A stretch of DNA of 64,000 nt from Chrysomallon squamiferum (GCA_012295275.1 CM022677.1:4804156-4868155); one strand, 5' to 3'; counted from the stretch's first letter, positions 38,514 through 49,269 are shown. Translations and numbers: made by a program. The notes: generated by a model from the sequence alone, not told the origin.

Positions 38514-40808
38514 AGGTCTGTGTTATTGTGTGCTTGTTGTGAAGAGTGGAGAGACCCCTGTGTTATTGTGTTTGTGAAGAGTTGAGAGGTCTGTGTTATT
38601 GTGTGCTTGTTGTGAAGTTTCTGAGAGGTCTGTGTTATTGTGTGCTTGTTGTGAAGAGTTGAGAGGTCTGTGTTATTTGTGTGCTTGTTGTGAAGAGTGG
38701 AGAGGTCTGTGTTATTGTGTGTGTTGTAGTTGTGTGCTTGTTGTGAAGAGTGGAGAGGTCTGTGTTATTTGTGTTTGACTTGTTGTGAAGAGTGGAGAGG
38801 TCTGTGTTATTTGTGCTTGTTGTGAAGAGTTGAGAGATGGAGTTGTTGTGAAGGTTGAGAGGTCTGTGTTATTATTGTGTCTTGTTGTGAAGAGTGGAGA
38901 GGTCTGTGTTATTGTGTGCTTGTTGTGAAGAGTTGAGAGGTCTGTGTTATTGTGTGCTTGTTGTTGTCTGTGTTATTGTGTGCTTGTTGTGAAGAGTGGA
39001 GAGGTCTGTGTTATTGTGTGCTTGTTGTGAAGAGTTGAGAGGTCTGTGTTATTGTGTGCTTGTTGTGAAGAGTTGAGAGGTCTGTGTTATTGTGTGCTTG
39101 TTGTGAAGAGTGGAGAGGTCTGTGTTATTGTGTGCTTGTTTTGTGTCCTGCCATTGTTCTTGTGAAGATGAGAGGTCATATTACTTGTTGTGAAGAGTGG
39201 AGAGGTCTGTGTTATTGTGTGCTTTGTGAAGAGTGGAGAGGACCTGTGTTATTGTGTGCTTGTTTGAAGAGTGGAGAGTCTGTGTTATTGTGTGCTTGTT
39301 GTGAAGAGTGGAGAGGTCTGTGTTATTGTGTGCTTGTTGTGAAGAGTGGAGAGGTCTGTGTTATTGTGTGCTTGTTGCTTGTTGTGCTTGTTGTGAAGAG
39401 TGGAGAGACCTGTGTGTATTATTGTGTGCTTGTTGTGAAGAGTGGAGAGGTCTGTGTTATTGTGTGCTTGTTGTGAAGAGTGGAGAGGTCTGTGTTATTG
39501 TGTGCTTGTTGTGAAGAGTGGAGAGGTCTGTGTTATTGTGTGCTTGTTGTGAAGAGTGGAGAGACCTGTGTTATTGTGTGCTTGTTGTGAAGAGTGGAGA
39601 GACCTGTGTTATTGTGTGCTTGTTGTGAAGAGTGGAGAGGTCTGTGTTATTGTGTGCTTGTTGTGAAGAGTGGAGAGGTCTGTGTTATTGTTGTGTGCTT
39701 GTGTTATTGTGTGCTTGTTGTGAAGAGTGGAGAGGTCTGTGTTATTGTGTGCTTGTTGTGAAGAGTGGAGAGGGAGAGGTCTGTGTTTATTGTGCTTGTT
39801 GTGAAGAGTGGAGAGGTCTGTGTTTATTGTGTTGGAGAGACCTGTGTTATTGTGTGCTTGTTGTGAAGAGTGGAGAGGTCTGTGTTATTGTGTGCTTGTT
39901 GTGAAGAGTGGAGAGGTCTGTGTTATTGTGTGCTTGTTGTGAAGAGTTGAGAGGTCTGTGTTATTGTGTGCTTGCTTGTTGTTGAGAGGTCTGTGTTATT
40001 GTGTGCTTGTTGTGAAGAGTGGAGAGGTCTGTGTTATTGTGTGCTTGTTGTGAAGAGTGGAGAGGTCTGTGTTATTGTGTGCTTGTTGTGAAGAGTGGAG
40101 AGGTCTGTGTTATTGTGTGCTTGTTGTGAAGAGTGGAGAGGTCTGTGTTATTGTGTGCTTGTTGTGAAGAGTGGGAGAGGCCTGTGATTGTTATGGAGAG
40201 ACCTTGTTGTGAAGAAGATTGTGTGCTTGTTGTGAAGAGTGGAGAGACCTGTGTGTTATTGTGTGCTTGTTGTGAAGAGTGGAGAGACCTGTGTTATTGT
40301 GTGCTTGTTGTGAAGAGTGGAGAGACCTGTGTTATTGTGTGCTTGTTGTTGGAGAGACCTGTGTGTTATTGTGCTTGTTGTGAAGAGTGGAGAGACCTGT
40401 GTTATTGTGTGCTTGTTGTGAAGAGTGGAGAGACCTGTGTTATTGTGTGCTTGTTGTGAAGAGTGGAGAGACCTGTGTTATTGTGTGCTTGTTGTGAAGA
40501 GTGGAGAGACCTGTGTTATTGTGTGCTTGTTGTGAAGAGTGGAGAGACCTGTGTTTTTGTGCTTGTTGTGAAGAGTGGAGAGACCTGTGTTATTGTGTGC
40601 TTGTTGTGAAGAGTGGAGAGACCTGTGTTATTGTGTGCTTGTTGTGAAGAGTGGAGAGGTCTGTGTTATTGTGTGCTTGTTGTGAAGAGTGGAGAGGTCT
40701 GTGTTATTGTGTGCTTGTTGTGAAGAGTGGAGAGGTCTGTGTTATTGTGTACTTGTTGTGAAGAGTGGAGAGGTCTGTGTTATTGTGTGCTTGTTGTGAA
40801 GAGTGTGT
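38514..40808. repeat. 39-bp minisatellite at the LINE ORF1-ORF2 junction, about 55-60 copies
   Basis: The plus-strand unit is TTGTGTGCTTGTTGTGAAGA followed by GTGGAGAGGTCTGTGTTAT, with indel and GGTCT/GACCT variants. At its left edge it continues smoothly into the endonuclease N-terminus (minus strand reads NNTDLSTLQWNAKGLHSVG), so the unit is LINE sequence around the ORF2 start. At its right edge it passes into the ORF1 3' end. Confidence 0.97.
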
Positions 40809-40844
40809 AAATGGCTGTTATTGTTTAGTTTGTTTTGTTTTTGT

Positions 40845-42305
40845 TCACTGTTGTTTTGTGTTTGTAGAATTTCTCCTGTCTGTGTGTAGTTTTAGTCTTT
40901 TGTCGTTTGTGTGTATTTTGAAGCCCAGGCTGTCTTCAATTATTTGGGCTACTGTGTATTCCAAACTGGCGTCGTCATTGGTATTTCCTTGATTGGTTCT
41001 GATGTTCTGAAGCTCTATCAAGAGGCAGACAATGATTTTATGGATTTCTGCGATCCTGACCTCCTTGTCCAGATTGTCTGTCGGTTTGTTGTTGTGTTGG
41101 TCAGTTTTTTCCATGATGGGTTTGGTTTTTTGTTCCATTTTCTGACATTTTTTGTTGACATTTTGTAAAATTTTGTTGTCTCTCCTGTTGTGTTCAAAGT
41201 TGTTGTTTGCTTTTATTTTGGCTGGGCACATCTTGTAGTGAGATTCGTGTGGACCCTGGCAATTTGCGCATTTTGCCAGAGAACGGCATTGGCCTGAGTT
41301 TCTGTGGTGATTTCCACTGCAGAAGCTGCATGTTAGTGATTTCTGGTTGTGTCTGTGGGTGCACTGGTTTGTGATGTGCCCCCATTTCTGCCAGTGGCTG
41401 CACTTGGGCAACTGCGGCCTCATTTCTGCCAGTGTGTATTTGTACCCATCAATGGTGATGGTTGTGTTTATTAGTTTTCTGTTAAAAGTCAGTGTGGTCC
41501 AGTAATTTGGATTTCTCCACATTTCCACACCGACTAGTGTTGAATTTGTTTGTTTGTTGTACTAGTTCTTTGTTGAACATTTCAAAGAAATCCAGTTTGT
41601 TTGCATGCGGGTAATACAAACCCAAATCTTTTGAAATGTATTTATATATTGTTGTATCTTTTGCTTTTGTTGTTTGTTTAGGTTGTTGTTGTTGTTGTTT
41701 TGTAATTGGTAGTTGTTTTGGCTGCTGTTGTGTGAGCAGTGTTTTTCTGGATTGTGGTGTGGGTGTTTTTGTTTGTGTCTGTTTTGTGTCAGGGATTATT
41801 TTTGGTAAAACTCTGACGACAAATGTTTCATCACAGATGGTAATGTTGGGACTGATTGTTTTAAGTGTTTTTGTGTCTACTTCGAAGTAGATTTCTTTTC
41901 CGTTTTGGTTATTGTTGACTTTTGTTGTTTTGTCTATAATATGTATTTGTGCATCTAGTAAGTAGCGCTGTTGATGTTTGTATGGTTTTGTTTATGTATT
42001 GCGATGGTGGTTCAGCGGTGGGTGTGTGTGTTTTTTTTTTCTTTTAATCATTTTCCAAACGTTTTGATTGCTTTCGTTTTCCGTGTCTGTTTCCCGTAGC
42101 CTCACCAAAATGTGCAGATTTGATAATTTGTGTTCTTTCTCTGTGTCCGAATGTGAATGTTGGGCTGTGTTTCTCTTCTTTTGTTTTCTGGTGCTTTTTT
42201 TTCTACGGAGCTAGGGCTCCTGTTCCTGGCTCTTTTTGGAACTTTAGTTTCCATATCTGAATTATCTGTTCCTGTGCTGTAAATTTTCATGTTTTTTGTT
42301 GCCAT
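40845..42305 (-). pseudogene. LINE ORF1 (gag-like), broken
   Basis: Starts MATKNMKIYSTG at 42305, basic and Ser/Arg-rich, then a KPKQTTKAKDTT-type Gln/Lys-rich linker, a region ending at ISKDLGLYYPHANKLDFFEM (near 41600), and the CCHC knuckles in 40845-41528. Several frameshifts. The product would be a nucleic-acid-binding chaperone of the retrotransposon RNP. Confidence 0.8.
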
Positions 42306-42403
42306 GTTTGTTGTGTAAGTGTATGGGTTGTTGTTGTTTTGTTGTTATTGTTTTTTTTTTTTTAAATACTTCGATTTTAAAAATATACTTAGATTTTTAA
42401 ATA

Positions 42404-43609
42404 TACAGGGTGTCCCAGAAGTCACGCACCATGAAGATTTTTATTTAGATACATATGAATAAAACTTTTATTAATAATAATCATAACAAATGCTCAAATT
42501 GCTTGCCCTCTGCATTGATACATACTTCAATTCTCTTTATACAACTGTTTTTTCCTCTGTTGAGGGTTTCGCTACTAAGTTTTTGACATTCAGTTGTTAT
42601 TGCATCTTTCAAATCATTAAGAGTTCGTGGACGATTCTGGTAAACAACAGATTTAAGATGTCCCCAAAGAAAATAGTCAAGAGGTGACAGATCTGGTGAT
42701 CGAGGTGGCCACTCCACAGGACCTCTTCGCCCAATCCATCTGTCAGGAAAAGTCTGATTCAGGTAGTTACGTACTGAAATAGCAAAGTGGGGTGGCGCTC
42801 CATCTTGCTGAAAAAAGAAATTTTGTTGTCGAATTACGGGAACATTTTTAAAATAGTCAGACAAAAAGGTTTGCAGAAATTCTAAATAAGTTTCTCCAGT
42901 GATATTGTCAACATTAAAAAAATAAGGGCCAACAGTTTCCTCCTGCCATATTCCAGCCCAGACCATAATCTTAGGGTTAGTCTGATGATGTCCTTCCTCA
43001 TTCCAGTTAGGATTTACTTCTGACCAATAGCGCATATTGTGTCAGTTTACGTGCCCATTTAAATGAAAAATTGCTTCATCACTGAATAATATTGAAGAAT
43101 CTATGTGATTACACACTTATTCACAGAACTCTAATCGCTTATCAGTGTCATCGCCATGTACAGCTTGCACAAGATGAACTTTGTACGGATGGAATTTATG
43201 TGTCTTAAGAATACGATGAATTGATGATTTGCTCATTGTTAGCTCCTGGCTTATTTTCCTTATTGATTTCACGGGGCTTCTCGCAACATTTGCTAAAACC
43301 ATTGTTGATGTTTCTTCATTAGTTGCACTCTTTCTTCATCCACATCTCTCACGGTCAGCAACTGAACCTGTTTCTTGGAAACATTCAATCAAGCGGCAAA
43401 CTGTAGTATGGCTTAATGGTTTTTCTCGTTCAGGATTAGTACAGTTGAATTCTTCAGCTACAGAGCGATATGTTGCACCATTTTTTCCAAACATAAAAAC
43501 CAATTTAACTCTTTCTTTTATTGTTAGTTTTTCGCCCATATCTGTAATATAAAAAAAAAAAATATTATATACATGTATATGGTGCGCGAATTCTGGGACA
43601 CTCTGAATA
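42404..43609 (-). mobile_element. Mariner-type element, DD41D (Visitor-like), with terminal inverted repeats
   Basis: Imperfect ~27-bp TIRs face each other: CAGGGTGTCCCAGAAGTCAC at 42404 and the inverse CAGAGTGTCCCAGAATTCGC ending at about 43607; the flanks read TATA/TATT. The minus-strand transposase starts MGEKLTIKERVKLVFMFGKN near 43539 (HTH), continues QELTMSKSSIHRILK, LFSDEAIFHLNG, VWAGIWQEE, FFQQDGAPPHF and RSPDLSPLDYFLWG, ending near 42481. Between the QQD and PLD aspartates I count 41 residues, the DD41D signature. Three stops (TGA after RERCG, TAA after EFCE, TGA after GHVN) lie in one continuous frame, with no frameshift. Confidence 0.9.
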
Positions 43610-43614
43610 TACAT

Positions 43615-44095
43615 AAAAATAAATAAAAGAAATCGTATTAAAGAATAAGTTTAGAATAAGATTCCTGTTGTTTTACTAAAAATATTTTACCATACAAATC
43701 TAACAAAAATGTTTTTCTTCTGTTGTTCACTTCTCTAGGCATAATCATGGATAAACTTTCAGCTGTCCAGTCATTAGATTTCTTTGGCAGTGAAATCTTT
43801 GTTTCTTTTTCTTTGCCTCATTCTGATTTCATTTCTACAATATTGGTCCATTATAGTTATCTCTTTTTGTATGTGTGTAGGTGTGTGTGTATTTATTTAT
43901 TTATTTTTAGGGGTTTTTTATCATTAGAAATGACAATCAAAATACATTGAATAATATGAACATATTTCACCTTCCCTGAAATGTTAATTACAAATTTTTA
44001 ATATCTAATACAGGTAGTTATGTAAAAGTAATATTAAATAATACTAATTTTTACTTAATAAAACTGTGGTTTTGCCGTAAAGCGTTCCCTCAGAC
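43615..44095. other. AT-rich DNA, no gene seen
   Basis: No supported exon. A TTCTCTAG acceptor-like site precedes ATGGATAAACTTTCAGCTGT at 43748, but nothing recognisable follows. Confidence 0.4.
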
Positions 44096-44101
44096 AATCT
44101 A

Positions 44102-44359
44102 TTGTCTTTGTTTTTGGATGTTAAGGTAACTCAAAGTAATGTTATTTTGGATCAGTTGTTTAGAAATAGTTCAGCATTTATTGAGCATACTTTTTATCTC
44201 TCAGAACTGTATTTAATCACTGACAAAACATGCTCTTATGATTATTACGTCTATGTGGATGTGTTTAACGATGTCAGTTATATAAAATATGTTCAGGATA
44301 AGACGTATCTGCCGAGTGATCCCACCCCTAACACATTTGTAAATTGTTCAGACCACTAG
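44102..44359 (+). CDS. Unidentified open frame
   Basis: Eighty-five codons without an internal Met start near the front, containing LYLITDKTCSYDYYVYVDVF and YVQDKTYLPSDPTPNTF, ending TAG at 44357. Composition looks more protein-like than most chance frames here, but I recognise nothing and see no clear acceptor. It may be chance. Confidence 0.2.
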   Translation: MSLFLDVKVTQSNVILDQLFRNSSAFIEHTFYLSELYLITDKTCSYDYYVYVDVFNDVSYIKYVQDKTYLPSDPTPNTFVNCSDH

Positions 44360-44560
44360 TACTAGGGAGAGGTATGCACAAATATCTCGGAATTTGTTAG
44401 AGACAGTTCCCTTATGTTATGATTAGATTACTTTTTTCTTTTAAATATATAGAATAAGAACAATTTACGTTAGCATACGCTTATTCACAAACTCATGCAT
44501 ACACATATATGCACCTATACGCACTCACACAGAGTATAAACTCACACACGCATACACACA

Positions 44561-44562
<2 letters not shown>

Positions 44563-44622
<60 letters not shown>
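44563..44622. repeat. (ATT)n microsatellite
   Basis: Nearly pure ATT units. Confidence 0.95.
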
Positions 44623-45050
44623 GGACAAAACTGTTGAGAACTATGTAATAATACACACACCTCGGAGCTGTCTCTGGCGTTTTTCTTTACTGCACATTAA
44701 ATAACAACAAGACTACATCTTTAGTGTAAACTACGTGCACACTGAAATATATATTTAAAAAAGAAACAAATTCGTCAAAAAGAAATAAAGGGTGACTCTA
44801 AACTTGTCAGTGCCAACTAAATCACTGCAAATACAGAAAAAATTAAAAGTGACAAAACATTTCTGTAACATAAAACAGTATAATATTATGTTCTAAGTTT
44901 TCCCGTTTATGCTAATATGTATTATTATACTAGAAGGTTACAAGTATTATATTCTCATTTTTACTGAAAACGTAAATGTAACACATTTTTTTGAAATTTC
45001 TATAATCTTAATAAACTAAACAGTCAGGTATGATAATTATGTAGTCGGTG

Positions 45051-46518
45051 TTATTCTGGTACGTACTGACGAATCACGTTTGTCATCATTCCGAGAATGG
45101 CGGGTTTTCCCATTTCTGCTTCGCTTCTTGCCAAACATCTGACCTTTAAGAAGATACTTGCAGACAAATCTTCTGTGATATCCAACTTCTCACGTACTTT
45201 CTCTTCCATCTGCTTTGGATCCCGTTTATCTTTTTCGTTCTCTATTGATAACTTTTCTAACAAGGATCTCAAATATGGCTCATTCCTTTCTCCTGACGTC
45301 TTCTCCATTTCTTCAGGATCCCACTCCATCTCTCCTTCTTTCATCTTCAGTATTTCTTGCTCCCGTTTTTGTACTGCTTGTTCTGCAGCTTTCAGCATAT
45401 CAGTGGTGTAGAAGCTTTGACTGTTCTTCCCTACGTTTCTTTTCACCAGATCTATCAACTGTTTTACTTGTCCTTCGTCCTTGTTCACGTTGTACCAGCG
45501 CACCTGTCACCGCAATCAGTTTCTTTAAATCCTCCAGTTGAGATGTAATCGTCGAGAGTCTTCCCGTGTTGCTCCAGTTCATCGATTCGTACAAACACAA
45601 CAGTGAGATAGGAAAACACAACAGGGAGATAGGGAAACACAACAGTGAGATAGGAAAACACAACAGTGAGATAGGAAAACACAACAGTGAGATAGGAAAA
45701 CACAACAGTGAGATAGGAAAACACAACAGTGAGATAGGAAAACACAACAGTGAGATAGGAAAACACAACAATGAGATAGGAAAACACAACAGTGAGATAG
45801 GAAAACACAACAGTGAGATAGGAAAACACAACAGTGAGATAGGAAAACACAACAGTGAGAGAGAAAACACAACAGTGAGAGTGAGATGAGATAGGGAAAC
45901 ACAACAGTGAGATAGGAAAACACAACAGTGAGATAGGAAAACACAACAGTGAGATAGGAAAACACAACAGTGAGATAGGAAAACACAACAGTGAGATAGG
46001 AAAACACAACAGTGAGATAGGGAAACACAACAGTGAGATAGGGAAACACAACAGTGAGATAGGAAAACACAACAGTGAGATAGGAAAACACAACAGTGAG
46101 ATAGGAAAACACAACAGTGAGATAGGAAAACACAGCAGTGAGATAGGAAAACACAGCAGTGAGAGAGGGAAACAGGCCACTTCTGAAGATCTTTCTGTAA
46201 CGGCTGACAGTGTCAGTTTCTTCTTCGGTAAAACGCCCGATTCTTACAGCGAGGATAAAAGCACGTGGGCCTGGGAAACACAAAGCAATGCATTTTTTAA
46301 TTTCCTCCGTTATTTCCTTATCAGAATGTCGTGTATGAAAAAGAGCAGGAGTATCAATGACCATGATTTGAGAGCAAACCGAGAGGACAACCCTGACTGA
46401 CACGTGGTCGTAGCCCGCTGACTGACACCACTAACGCCAAAACAGGAATCACCAAGGATTGAATTTCCTGTTTTTCCAATCAAAATAATACGTAATTCGT
46501 CTTTCAGGTAAAAACGTT
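45051..46518 (-). pseudogene. AIG1/GIMAP GTPase exon with defective P-loop and internal minisatellite
   Basis: Order on the minus strand: DELRIILIGKTG then NSILG (G1; family form is GKTGxGKSxxGNSILG), a frameshift near 46420, MVIDTPALFHTRHSDKEITE (G3 DTPxLF), CIALCFPGPRAFILAVRIGR (AIG1 conserved box), then FTEEETDTVSRYRKIF, the 21-bp array, VRIDELEQHGKTLDDYI (G4 region), two frameshifts near 45500-45540, YNVNKDEGQVKQLIDLV, and a charged coiled coil (EEMEKTSGERNEPYLRSLL ...) ending at a stop near 45051. Confidence 0.85.
45597..46165. repeat. 21-bp minisatellite within the AIG1 domain, about 27 copies
   Basis: The plus-strand unit is AACACAACAGTGAGATAGGAA. On the minus strand it encodes SYLTVVF (7 codons). 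The last copy runs directly into VVFVRIDELEQHG, where GIMAPs have the beta-strand before the G4 motif, so the unit is that strand's own coding sequence. A garbled unit at 45857-45896 changes the frame. Confidence 0.97.
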
Positions 46519-46554
46519 CTGAAAAAAAATATCAATAAATAAATAAATAATAAT

Positions 46555-46865
46555 AATAACAATAATCATAAGAAGAAGAACAACAACAAGAAGAAGAAAA
46601 AGTGAAAATAAAATTAAATTTGTGGACTACCGTAATAAGAATGGTGCCAACAAAGAAAAATACCAACAGTAGTAAAAACACCAGCACCACTTGCACTACT
46701 ACCACAACTACTATTGCTACTACTACTACTACTGCTACTATTAGTACTGCTGCTACTTGTAATGCTACTATTGTTACTATTACAACAACAACTGCTGGTA
46801 CTAGTTATACTAGTCTTTTTCTGCTCCTGCTACAACATCCACAATTAGTATTGTACACTCATTGA
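46555..46865. repeat. Triplet-rich tract (AAC/AAG/ACT)n
   Basis: Intronic sequence between the AIG1 and linker exons made of imperfect triplets; the long Thr-rich frame on the plus strand is an artefact. Confidence 0.8.
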
Positions 46866-46873
46866 ATACGTAC

Positions 46874-46933
46874 CAGTGTATTTATTTAATATCGCCGATA
46901 AATAAAGCGTTTCAGGTTTGTCTGTTGCGCAGC
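46874..46933 (-). pseudogene. Linker exon between TIR and AIG1
   Basis: A 60-bp exon, acceptor TTTTTAG, donor GTACGT. With carried bases it reads S-CATDKPETLYLSAILNKYT-E. Its phases (2 bases in, 1 base out) exactly bridge the TIR and AIG1 exons. Confidence 0.65.
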
Positions 46934-47049
46934 CTAAAAAAAAATGAATAAATAAATTCCAAAATTTTAAAAATTATATATCTAATAAAGTAAAATATTT
47001 AAAAAACAAAAATAACAGAAACGAAACAACAAAAAAGCAAAAACAAAAA

Positions 47050-47060
47050 CATAAAAAAAA

Positions 47061-47128
<68 letters not shown>

Positions 47129-47130
47129 GA
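47050..47130. repeat. (AAAT)n microsatellite
   Basis: About 18 AAAT units. Confidence 0.95.
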
Positions 47131-47139
47131 TACTAAATT

Positions 47140-48090
47140 AAAAGGATTCAATGTCTCTATCTATGTGTTTGTGTTTGTGTAAGTCTCTGTATATGTGTGC
47201 ATGTATATGAGTATATATATATGTTTATGTGTGTTGCAGAACAGTGAAATAATCACTAGTTTCCTATTCCATAAAGGTCAGTATCTAAGGTTTTTAAACT
47301 AATTACTTCATAAAAGTAATCAAAAGGGAGCAAGTGCTAGCAAGAGATTAAGATGACTGCCTCCTGTATGAAACTTTCTTAAAGTCTTAGCATTATAGGT
47401 TAAGATGACTGTCTCCTGTTAGGAGCTTTCGTTATCACTGGGAACTATATGGTCATGTCACATGATCATATATGGCAACTGCTGTCTAGAATTTAAGCAA
47501 GGATTCCACTCTGGCCCGGGACATGACAGGATCATAAACAGTTGTCACTGAAGTAAGAATTTTTGTATTTGGTTAATAGTATAACTCGTAATGTGCAACA
47601 GATCATCTGAGATCAGTAATTAATTTACGCATATTGCTTTCATTTTAAAGTCAAGATGTTATGTATTAAAGATGAGACAATAATTATATTTTACTGCCCA
47701 GTTGTGTGGGCTTTCATTTATTTCGAATATGCTGGTGCACAGTTTATTCTGTCTTCGCAAAGCTTTAAGTAACAAAGGTTACAATTTATAATCATTAACG
47801 TCATCTGTGTTAGTTTTCACACTGAAATAGACATGATACACAGAGTATTTTCTCAGTAAACGCACCTGACACATATTTATTATTTCTGTTCAGGTGGCGA
47901 CAATGTCAGTGTGGGGTAGGAGATACTGACATCACTACTTACAATATTGCATATGCTTTATATTTATGTGTAAATGCTAATTTACATATGCTAGTATTTG
48001 TATATTCATGATAACTGTTTTTTCTTTTCTATAAATGTTTCAGTGATATTTTATTTATATTTACAACTCAAATATGCATAATAATTACAA
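47140..48090. other. Intron of the TIR-AIG1 gene, nothing else seen
   Basis: Less repetitive than most of the window, with an internal duplication of AAGATGACTG(C/T)CTCCTGT near 47350 and 47403. No further exon or element found. Confidence 0.5.
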
Positions 48091-48106
48091 TAAGTTTTAC
48101 TGTTAC

Positions 48107-48268
48107 TTCCAAGCTCCTTTATGAGTTGCTGTATTTTTGGATATTTGCCACTGAATTCAAAACAGAATTGAGCCTCATTGATCATTCCCAGCCAACCATC
48201 AGGTTTGAAACCTTTCTCCATCAGAAGTCGTATGATAACTTTCTTTCGTTTAGCTGCATATTCTGCTT
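48107..48268 (-). pseudogene. TIR domain C-terminal exon, open
   Basis: A 162-bp exon, acceptor CAG 48269-48271, donor GTAACA. It reads EAEYAAKRKKVIIRLLMEKG, then FKPDGWLGMINEAQFCFEFS and GKYPKIQQLIKELG. This is the alphaD-betaE end of TIR domains as found in lophotrochozoan TIR proteins (VIPL(I/L)MEKGFKPDGWLG ... FDFSGKYPF). No stops. The N-terminal TIR half, with the BB loop and catalytic Glu region, is not found upstream. Confidence 0.75.
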
Positions 48269-48500
48269 CTGTTCATTGTAAATAAGTAAATAAATAAAAA
48301 AATAAAATTTAAAACTTCATGAGTGTAACCCATAAACATTTTGTTATTGCCATTATTATTACTATTATTATTATTTTTAATACTACTCTAGTGTTTAAGA
48401 AAATAAATAAGTACTACACTAATTGCAACAATTATTACTAGAACAGCCAGTACCGTTACTACTGCAATTATGTACTACTACTACTACTACTACTACTTAC

Positions 48501-48573
48501 TATCAGATCAGAAGTAGCCTCTCTCTGTCAGAAGCGGTACAATAGTGTTCTTCAATGAAACTGCATGTTCAGT
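48501..48573 (-). pseudogene. Second TIR-like exon remnant
   Basis: Reads ETEHAVSLKNTIVPLLTERG then YF, a TGA (48508-48510), SD and a GTAAGT donor. It aligns with EAEYAAKRKKVIIRLLMEKGF of the next exon, so it is a paralogous copy of the same TIR segment, cut short. Confidence 0.55.
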
Positions 48574-48589
48574 TTCCCTTTATCTAAAA

Positions 48590-48602
48590 ACTATAATAAT
48601 GA

Positions 48603-48674
<72 letters not shown>

Positions 48675-48775
48675 CAACAACAACAATACTAATAATATTA
48701 CTACTCTTACTATTAATAATAATACTGCCACAACTATTATTATTACTAGCAATATTATTATACATACATGATTCT
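48590..48775. repeat. (ACT/AAT/ATT)n triplet tract
   Basis: Imperfect triplet microsatellite upstream of the TIR exons. Confidence 0.9.
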
Positions 48776-48910
48776 ACTACTATAACCCTCACTGCCACAA
48801 TTTTTACCCCTCTACTACGATTACTAATATTAATACTAAAATGGCTGACAAAAAGGAAGCTTGTACTTTACTTTCTGAATGACGTTTGTTTGGTAAGGCA
48901 TCAGCGTTTG

Positions 48911-49032
<122 letters not shown>

Positions 49033-49269
49033 AAAAACCCTGATTTACTTTGTTGTTATTGTTGTATTCACGGATACAGTTATTTATAACCAAGAGCAAT
49101 GGTTGTAGATGAGTTCTCAACCACAACTATGGTTGACAGTGCTTAACACATTATATATGTACTGAAGAGAAATAACAAAAAGCTTCCATACAGGAATAAT
49201 TCTAGAACTTGTCTTTTTCATTCACAAATTAAATTAACCTTCTTTCAAAATCATTCAAGCCTTTAATTT

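Larger units (their letters stand above)
34100..42360 (-). mobile_element. I-group LINE with ORF1 zinc knuckles, endonuclease, RT and RNase H; many breaks
   Basis: Non-LTR retrotransposon read on the minus strand. ORF1 starts MATKNMKIYSTGTDNSD (42305) and carries CCHC knuckles (CSHWQKWGHITNQC, CSFCSGNHHRNSGQC, CANCQGPHESHYKMC) in 40845-41528. ORF2 has the endonuclease (38500 to about 37456, including CDFNCHN and SDHHPI), RT (GIPQGSMISPTLFNIYINNI and FADDCTLVC, 35658-36618) and an RNase H domain (YTNGSKNPDNG ... HVGIIGNKLADHYAKE, 34478-35617). ORF1+EN+RT+RNase H is typical of the I/Nimb-like group. There are many frameshifts and three tandem expansions inside it. Confidence 0.9.
45051..48573 (-). 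pseudogene. TIR-AIG1 (GIMAP) fusion gene, damaged
   Basis: Exons in minus-strand order: TIR C-terminal exon 48107-48268, linker exon 46874-46933, AIG1 exon 45051-46518. All junctions have GT/AG and phases fit (ELG-S, then CATDKPETLYLSAILNKYT, then ERFYLKDELRIILIGKTG), so a TIR domain is joined in frame to a GIMAP-type GTPase. TIR domains signal or degrade NAD in immunity; AIG1/GIMAP proteins are GTPases that assemble on membranes. Damage: the P-loop has lost about seven residues, there are frameshifts before the G3 motif and after the G4 region, and a 570-bp minisatellite sits inside the G domain. A second, shorter TIR-like exon lies upstream. Confidence 0.75.

Noticed and set aside
38593-40992. 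Frames encoding LLCACCEEWRG repeats
   Set aside because: They are plus-strand readings of the LINE-derived 39-bp minisatellite; the LINE is coded on the other strand.
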